45,226 nt of DNA from assembly GCA_964513565.1 (NCBI GenBank), contig CAZENE010000030.1, positions 1 to 45,226 of the forward strand. The letters are read 5' to 3'. The DNA comes from Delta-02 sp964513565 (GTDB lineage: Bacteria; Desulfobacterota; Syntrophorhabdia; Syntrophorhabdales; Syntrophorhabdaceae). The notes beneath the pieces are model-generated. The model made no database searches and was not told where the DNA came from. It saw nothing but the letters and a program-made list of their open reading frames with translations. Position numbers and translations under genes: made by a program. This document shows positions 40,044-45,226 of this stretch, piece after piece; within the stretch, counting starts at the first letter, position 1, and the number at the start of each line of letters is the position of its first letter.

Positions 40044-40898
40044 ATGGGCGACTTCGTGAACAGGCAATTTCGAAAAATGACCGGTATAACGAGGCGGGAG
40101 CTTCTGGGATCGGGAGCTTACCTGATCGCCGGCGCATCAATTCTTGCCGGGAAACGGGGGAACAGCGAAACTGCGGACTGGAGCGATCCTTCAAACGGGA
40201 GCCCCGAACCGTACCCGATCCCCTGGCTCGACAAAAACGGAAGCCATAACCAGTCACCGGGCCCTGGTATGGAGCCATCGAACATCTATCATATCAAGGG
40301 GCACGTGGCGCGATGCAACGGGTTTACCGGGATGGGCACCGACAACCAGGGGAATCGCGTATCCTTCGGGGCGCCCAGCACGGATTTTTCCTTCATGGAG
40401 GGGAAGTATTTTGCAGGCCGACAGGAGCGCTCGGGTTCGTTTTCCCATATATGACTGACCCTGTTTGAAGGCCCGGCGGTCGCCGGAGGCAAGAAGATCC
40501 ACGATTTTCACCCTCCTATTGCGCCTTCAGGACTTTACTGGGTCGCGGCAATTCCGAAGGGCAGCCTGACGATATCGCCCGATGGAAAACAGGCAACCCT
40601 TGAGATCGTTGCCGCGGTTATCGACCAGCCGAAATGGCCGGACCTGAACGCGCAATTCCTCCCTGCTGCCATGAATCTCAAGGTAATATGGACAGCGACG
40701 GAAGACCTTATTATCGAAGATAAAGCGAAGCATTTCCGCTTCGAGGGGTTTCGAGCAAGAGCCCGGACGGAGGCAAAGGTAAGCGTGCCGGCGCTTGGAT
40801 TTTCCTGGAGATCGGACCTCATTGAGACATCGAAGGCAGATTTTGCGATCATCGGTTGGGAGGTAAACGGGAAATATTTCGACGATGAGCAGAAGTGA
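40044..40898 (+). CDS. Tat-exported protein with in-frame UGA, candidate selenoprotein of unrecognised family
   Basis: Read through one UGA at 40452-40454 (codon 137), this is a 284-residue protein; the frame then stays open for 147 codons to TGA at 40896. The N-terminus M-T-G-I-T-R-R-E-L-L-G with 'GAYLIAGASILAG' is a twin-arginine signal, so it would be exported folded with cofactor or Sec in place. The mature part is Pro/Gly/Asn-rich (YPIPWLDKNGSHNQSPGPG, 'GFTGMGTDNQGNRVSFGAPSTDFSF') and has a single Cys, C91, that could pair with residue 137 (SFSHI-UGA-LTLFEG). The half after the UGA is equally protein-like (HDFHPPIAPSGLYWV, VIDQPKWPDLNA). GAGGAGG precedes ATG 40044. I do not recognise the family. 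A CCGGC-GGUC-GCCGG hairpin follows the UGA. The alternative is a recent nonsense mutation, possibly in a Trp codon. Confidence 0.7.
40473..40486 (+). promoter_or_regulatory. Candidate bacterial SECIS hairpin in the Tat-protein mRNA
   Basis: CCGGC (40473-40477), GGTC tetraloop (40478-40481) and GCCGG (40482-40486) form a perfect 5-bp GC stem, extendable by C40472-G40488 across a bulged A. The loop starts 23 nt after the UGA. A GGUC-type apical loop on a stable stem is what SelB recognises in formate dehydrogenase mRNA. Inside a GC-rich codon run such a stem could also occur by chance. Confidence 0.6.
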
Positions 40899-40903
40899 AT
40901 TAA

Positions 40904-42760
40904 TTACATTTCTATACGCGTGGTCACACCATGGAGCCTGTTCGCGGGAAGATCGTGAAACTGCACAAAAGGCGGGGCCAGCCTTTTCATTATTGCAAAT
41001 ATCTTCCACAGGAAGTTATGTGTATGGATCTCTTCCAGCCCGTAGAACATGCCCTTTTGATCTTTAAGGCCTGCTTTTTCCAGGATCTGCTCGATATCGA
41101 CGACTTCCATATATCCCATCTGGATCTCGAAAGCCTTTAATCCGGGGCCAAGGTCTTCCTTAAAGACGCTCTTCACCCCAAACGGTTCGTTCAAGATAAC
41201 AATCGAAACGAAAATGTTCACTTCGTAGACTATGTTGTTCCTGAACATTGTATGGACTATATACGCCGGTACCTTCCTTGTGCTGCGGGTGAAGAAAAGG
41301 GCCGTTCCCTTTATCCTGTTAAGGGTATGATAGACCTCGTTATAGCTGTGGAGAAAGACGTCGGTGTCCAGGGGGCGTATATTCCTGTAAAGTTTTCGCT
41401 GGCCGGCTGTGTAGACCATGATCATGGCAAGCGGAACGGATGCAATGATTAAAGACCAGTACCCTCCATGAGGTAACTTGTACAGGTTCGCACTCAGGAA
41501 AGCGAAATTCACTAGCACGACAAATATGGCGACCCCCGCCTTTGCATATTCTTTTTTCAGCCATAAGATAGAAGTGATCAGCACCCCGGTTATCGTCATA
41601 TCCCCGGTAACGGCCAGGCCATATGCGGCGGCAAGCGATTTCGATTGTTCAAACAGGAACATTATGAACAGTACGGAAATGAGAAGAAACCAGTTAACGA
41701 ACCCGATATAGATCTGTGAACGCAGCTCGGTGGATGTGTAATCGATGCGGAACATTGGCATCAGCCGTGTGTTAATACCCTGGTAGACGATCGAAAACAT
41801 ACTGCTGATAATCGCCTGGGATGCGATAATTGTGGCTATGATGCTCAGGATCAGGAACGGTATATAGAGAAAAAAAGATTGATGAAAGACCATGCCGAAG
41901 AGAATTGGCGATGAATGGCCGGGATGATTCAGAATAAATGCGCCCTGGCCGAGGTAATTGATGAGCAGGGCAAAAAATACGAAATACCAGGCTCGTATTA
42001 TCGGCTTTCTTCCCAGGTGGCCCATATCGGCATATAAGGCTTCACCCCCGGTCGCACAGAGGATGACCTCTGACAGGACAAAAAAACCGGCCACGCCGTT
42101 TTGGGACAGGAACTTTATGGCATACCAGGGATTTATTGCCTTCCACACCGAGGGAAATGTGATGATAGATAATACGCCAAAAATAGTAAGAGCGAAAAAC
42201 CATACAAGCATCAAAGGCCCGAATGCCCCGGCCACCTTTCCCGTGCCTTTTCTCTGGAAAGCGAATAGCACTATAGCTATCGCTGCCGCTATGACCGTAA
42301 GCAGCGCGGGTTTCGTTCCCTGAAGGCCCGGTATGAGAAGAATGCCCTCGACCGCGCTCAAAATACTGATGGCAGGCGTTATAACCCCGTCCCCAACCAG
42401 AAGGGATATGCCGATAAAGGTAAGTATCGTCACGAATGTAGCTCCCCTGCCCATTTTCAAGAGCCGGATGAGCTGTCCCCTTAAAACGATACTCCCGCCT
42501 TCGCCTTTTTCGCCGAGGCTCATAGCGAGCCAGGCGTACTCGATCGAGACGAGTATGATAAGGGTCCATACGACGAGGGAGAGGACGCCCATTACGTTGG
42601 GGACCGTCGGCTTGAGAAGGAGAAAGATAACCGTAAGCGTGTAGATCGGACTTGTGCCGATATCGCCGAAAACAAGGCCGAGGGATTTGACAACGTCTTT
42701 TGTATCCCCGAAGAATGCCTGCTTTCGGCTGGTTTTTTGGACACCCTCGTCTGTTTTCAT
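40904..42760 (-). CDS. kup: Kup-family low-affinity potassium uptake protein
   Basis: A 618-residue KUP/HAK/KT transporter with about 12 membrane helices in residues 25-460 and a cytosolic C-terminal domain of ~150 residues. Signatures are 'LGLVFGDIGTSPIYTL' at the first helix, GEGGSIVLRG, 'ISLLVGDGVITPAISILSAVEG', 'GGEALYADMGHLGRKPI' and 'QAIISSMFSIVYQG'. It brings in K+ with protons. The stop is 5 bp from the stop of the convergent candidate selenoprotein gene, so the two transcripts must overlap. No clear ribosome binding site precedes ATG 42760. I see no c-di-AMP riboswitch in the 111 bp upstream. Confidence 0.93.
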   Translation of the reverse strand: MKTDEGVQKTSRKQAFFGDTKDVVKSLGLVFGDIGTSPIYTLTVIFLLLKPTVPNVMGVLSLVVWTLIILVSIEYAWLAMSLGEKGEGGSIVLRGQLIRLLKMGRGATFVTILTFIGISLLVGDGVITPAISILSAVEGILLIPGLQGTKPALLTVIAAAIAIVLFAFQRKGTGKVAGAFGPLMLVWFFALTIFGVLSIITFPSVWKAINPWYAIKFLSQNGVAGFFVLSEVILCATGGEALYADMGHLGRKPIIRAWYFVFFALLINYLGQGAFILNHPGHSSPILFGMVFHQSFFLYIPFLILSIIATIIASQAIISSMFSIVYQGINTRLMPMFRIDYTSTELRSQIYIGFVNWFLLISVLFIMFLFEQSKSLAAAYGLAVTGDMTITGVLITSILWLKKEYAKAGVAIFVVLVNFAFLSANLYKLPHGGYWSLIIASVPLAMIMVYTAGQRKLYRNIRPLDTDVFLHSYNEVYHTLNRIKGTALFFTRSTRKVPAYIVHTMFRNNIVYEVNIFVSIVILNEPFGVKSVFKEDLGPGLKAFEIQMGYMEVVDIEQILEKAGLKDQKGMFYGLEEIHTHNFLWKIFAIMKRLAPPFVQFHDLPANRLHGVTTRIEM

Positions 42761-42871
42761 TGGATAGGTACGTTATGGTATCCGTTATTTTCCGGAATTT
42801 CAATATTGAAGTCATTGGCGGGGGCGAAAAAAAGCCGGCGTAATTTGACTTAGGTTTTTACGGTTATTCTT

Positions 42872-45058
42872 TTATTCCTTGAACAGCCTCAGCCTTAAGG
42901 AGTTGCTGACCACGGAAATGGAGCTTACAACCATTGCGGCCGCACCGAATATCGGCTCGAGCCTGATCCCGAAGAAGGGGTAGAGAGCGCCGAATGCGAT
43001 AGGTATACCGAGGACATTATATATAAATGCCCAGAAGAGGTTCTGCCTGATGATCCTGATCGTTTTCTTCGACAGCTTTATGAGGCTTACAAGACGTGAG
43101 AGCTGACCTTTCATCAGGACAACGTCAGCGGATTCGATGGCTATATCGGTCCCTTTACCCATCGCAACGCCGATGTCCGCAGAGGCCAGAGACGGCGCAT
43201 CGTTTATACCGTCGCCGACCATGATGGTTATCCCTTTTTTCTTAAAATCTTCAACGATGGATGCCTTTCTATCGGGCAGGACACGATAATAATACGTGTC
43301 GATCCCAACGCGTCCGCTTATCGTCCGCGCTCCGTTCTGGCTGTCGCCGGTTATCATTACCGGTTCGATGCCCATGTTCTTAAGGTCGCTGACCACATCC
43401 GCCGACTCTTCCCGTACCCGGTCGCTGAAGGTAAGAAGGGCTATCAGGCCGGAATCCTTCCAGAGAATGACCGGAGAAGCTGCCGAATTTTCCTTTTCCT
43501 CGTATACATGCATTACCTCATTGTTGAGTGCCCCGCCTTCTTCTTCATAAAACGTCCTGTTTCCCATGCGATACGTAACCCCGTCGATGGTACCCTTAAT
43601 GCCCCTTCCGACAATAGCCTCAAAATTATCTACAGGTACGGGCAGTATGTCCGATTCCCGTGCTTTTATCCTTAAAGCCTCGGAAAAAGGATGTTCCGAT
43701 TGCCGCTCGAGACTAAAGGCAACGCGGATTATGTCTTTTTCATCGTGATGATCGAGAGGGATCAGGTCTGCAAGGAATATCTTTCCTTCCGTAAGCGTCC
43801 CTGTCTTGTCGAAAAGGACATTGCGCGTCCTGTTGGTGAGTTCAAGGACCTCGGCGCTCTTGATAAGTACGCCCCTTTTCGCGCCCGCCCCGGTCGCAAC
43901 CATTATGGCCGTCGGGGTTGCAAGTCCCAGTGCGCAGGGGCACGCGATAATAAGGACAGTTACAAATGAAAGCATCGCATTGGTTATCCTGGGTTCCGGT
44001 CCAAAGAAGAACCATACAAGGAAGGCGCAAATGCCTATCGCGATAACGATGGGTACAAATACACCCGCAACCCTGTCAACGAGCCGCTGAACCGGCGCCT
44101 TCGTGAATTGTGCCTCTTCGACGAGCCTTATCACCTTCGCGAGGACCGTATCGGAACCTGTGCGTGTTGTCCTGACGGCAACAGACCCGTTGCCGTTGAT
44201 GGTCCCGCCGATCACCTCGCTGTCAGGACCCTTATGGATCGGCATGGTCTCTCCCGTCATCATCGATTCATCAACGTACGTGCTCCCTTCGATGACAATC
44301 CCGTCTATGGGCACTTTTTCCCCGGGACGGATAAGCACCAGGTCTCCGACCTCGATAGAATCGGTCGGGACCCTTCTCTCCGCCCCGTCTTTGAGGACAA
44401 TACATTCCTTTGGCGCCAGTTCGTACAGCAGCTTGATCGCCGTGTACGTTCTCGTCTTGGCCTTCGATTCGAAATACCTGCCAAGAAGGATGAGGGAGAT
44501 GATAGTGGCGCTGGAATCAAAGTATGTCATATTTGACACTCCCGCCGCCGTTACCACATGCGGGAAGAATGTCACAAAAGTGCTGTAGAAAAAAGCTGCA
44601 GATGTCCCTGTTGAGATCAGCGTGTTCATGTCCGCAGTGAAATGTTTCAGGTTCGTCAGCGCCGACCTGTGAAACCTGAGACCGAAGTAAAATTGGACGG
44701 GCAGGGTGAGCAGAAGGAGTATAAAGTTGTTGTAAGGCAGGACCATCCACATCGAAAAAACCATGACAACAACGGATAGTGAGATAGACCACGTGAAATC
44801 TTTTAGCAGTTCGGCCTCTTCTTTTTTCGCCCGGACCGTAATGTCGCTTTCAATATCGACATCGTACCCGATGTCCCGGATGCGGGAGATGACCTGCTTG
44901 AGTTCGAGATCACGCCTGGGGATGATAACAGCCTTCTTGAGCGGGAAATTGACGTGCGCTTCCTGAATATCTTCCATCTTCTTGAGTTCTTTTTCGACCC
45001 GGGCAGCGCATGCCGCGCAATTCATACCGGTGATGGGAAGTTCTATCTTTTCAGGCAT
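42872..45058 (-). CDS. copA: Cu(I)-exporting P1B-type ATPase
   Basis: A 728-residue P1B ATPase. It has one N-terminal heavy-metal domain with G-M-N-C14-A-A-C17, eight predicted membrane helices with the CPC metal site (IACPCALGLATPT), the phosphorylated Asp in FDKTGTLTEG, HP in SEHPFSEA, VGDGINDAPSLA, and C-terminal 'MVVSSISVVSNSLRLR', whose M/S/N pattern marks the Cu(I) (P1B-1) class. TGETMP is the actuator motif. It exports Cu+ from the cytosol. No CopZ chaperone or CueR regulator lies within the window. The ribosome binding site before ATG 45058 is weak. A 111-bp gap separates it from kup on the same strand. Confidence 0.94.
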   Translation of the reverse strand: MPEKIELPITGMNCAACAARVEKELKKMEDIQEAHVNFPLKKAVIIPRRDLELKQVISRIRDIGYDVDIESDITVRAKKEEAELLKDFTWSISLSVVVMVFSMWMVLPYNNFILLLLTLPVQFYFGLRFHRSALTNLKHFTADMNTLISTGTSAAFFYSTFVTFFPHVVTAAGVSNMTYFDSSATIISLILLGRYFESKAKTRTYTAIKLLYELAPKECIVLKDGAERRVPTDSIEVGDLVLIRPGEKVPIDGIVIEGSTYVDESMMTGETMPIHKGPDSEVIGGTINGNGSVAVRTTRTGSDTVLAKVIRLVEEAQFTKAPVQRLVDRVAGVFVPIVIAIGICAFLVWFFFGPEPRITNAMLSFVTVLIIACPCALGLATPTAIMVATGAGAKRGVLIKSAEVLELTNRTRNVLFDKTGTLTEGKIFLADLIPLDHHDEKDIIRVAFSLERQSEHPFSEALRIKARESDILPVPVDNFEAIVGRGIKGTIDGVTYRMGNRTFYEEEGGALNNEVMHVYEEKENSAASPVILWKDSGLIALLTFSDRVREESADVVSDLKNMGIEPVMITGDSQNGARTISGRVGIDTYYYRVLPDRKASIVEDFKKKGITIMVGDGINDAPSLASADIGVAMGKGTDIAIESADVVLMKGQLSRLVSLIKLSKKTIRIIRQNLFWAFIYNVLGIPIAFGALYPFFGIRLEPIFGAAAMVVSSISVVSNSLRLRLFKE

Positions 45059-45226
45059 GGAAAGATACCGTCGTCTTCAATGTGATGATAGTATAAGGCA
45101 CTGGCGGCGCAACTACAAGGAATTGCATGACAACAAAAAACACTGATAACGTCAAGTATTTTGTGTCAGCAAAAAAACCGGGGACACTCCCTGATTCGCA
45201 TTCTCATACATAAACACAGCATAAAG
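45059..45226. other. Right-edge intergenic segment
   Basis: No gene is seen in these 168 bp. It should hold the copA promoter. AAAAAACCGGGGACACTCCC at about 45173-45192 resembles the GGGGACA/TGTCCC-type motifs that flank REP-associated tyrosine transposase genes, so a mobile element may begin beyond the edge. Confidence 0.3.

Noticed and set aside
1475..40454. Genome-wide reassignment of UGA to Trp or Gly as explanation of the two in-frame UGAs
   Set aside because: Many genes here end with UGA at the family-typical position (obgE, proB, proA, nadD), and UGA is not used elsewhere inside conserved genes.
42761..42871. A c-di-AMP (ydaO-type) riboswitch before kup
   Set aside because: Only 111 bp are available and none of the conserved riboswitch core is visible.

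Overview
ORGANISM. The window (about 50 % GC by eye, dense operons, standard genetic code with UGA used as an ordinary stop in obgE, proB, proA and nadD) looks like a Gram-negative anaerobe of Desulfobacterota/Nitrospirota type. Signs are the order rplU-rpmA-obgE-proB-proA-nadD-rsfS, two outer-membrane-lipid-transport (AsmA/YdbH) type proteins, lipoproteins, a flavodiiron protein, an archaeal-type FBP aldolase/phosphatase, an archaeal-type phosphoglycerate mutase, hybrid PAS kinases and probable selenoproteins. The phylum call is inference.

MAIN DISCOVERY. Two genes are interrupted by one in-frame UGA, with the frame open and coding-like to a later stop, and a hairpin with a GG-containing apical loop starting 23 nt after the UGA in both. 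(1) At 1247-1699 (minus), a TrxC-like zinc-ribbon thioredoxin has UGA exactly at the first Cys of the WCGHC active site, so it probably reads W-Sec-G-H-C. (2) At 40044-40898 (plus), a twin-arginine-signal protein of a family I do not recognise has UGA at codon 137, followed by a CCGGC-GGUC-GCCGG hairpin. It is a candidate for an undescribed selenoprotein family. No selA/B/C/D gene lies in the window, so the Sec machinery must be elsewhere.

LAYOUT. 1-53: 3' tail of a group II intron, running off the left edge. 53-2538 (minus): two acetyltransferases flanking the Sec-thioredoxin. 2.7-4.7 kb: small DUF2795 protein, SDH-type Clp-fold protease, YkgJ-like Cys-cluster protein. 4.8-10.6 kb (minus): tRNA-Pro(GGG), surE, FBP aldolase/phosphatase, a repeat-rich scar with a second copy of the first miaB codons, then miaB, bifunctional-nuclease-domain protein, PHP phosphoesterase and hisC. 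10.7-23.3 kb (plus): one long operon-like run from rplU to rsfS, then a DksA-like protein, a LapA/LapB-type TPR protein, ApgM, ComF, an AsmA-like giant and a Rossmann/DUF2520 protein. It contains a perfect 113-bp tandem duplication at the LapB/ApgM junction. 23.3-28.4 kb (minus): two paralogous hybrid histidine kinases. 28.6-30.5 kb (plus): YihY-type membrane protein and a small exported protein. 30.5-35.0 kb (minus): cysteine synthase, flavodiiron protein, Cys-rich zinc protein, M29 aminopeptidase and a small unknown protein. 35.3-39.3 kb (plus): YdbH-like/YdbL-like/TPR lipoprotein operon. 39.3-40.9 kb: 25-bp inverted repeat, DUF5661 protein, the UGA-containing Tat protein. 40.9-45.1 kb (minus): Kup potassium transporter and Cu(I) P-type ATPase. 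45.06-45.23 kb: no gene seen.

HOW THE GENES FIT TOGETHER. Most of the content is housekeeping: ribosome assembly, proline and NAD synthesis, tRNA thiomethylation, gluconeogenic carbon flow and envelope lipid traffic. A redox/oxidative-defence theme runs through it (Sec-thioredoxin, flavodiiron protein, cysteine synthase, copper export, Tat-exported candidate selenoprotein), fitting an anaerobe that meets oxygen or metals.
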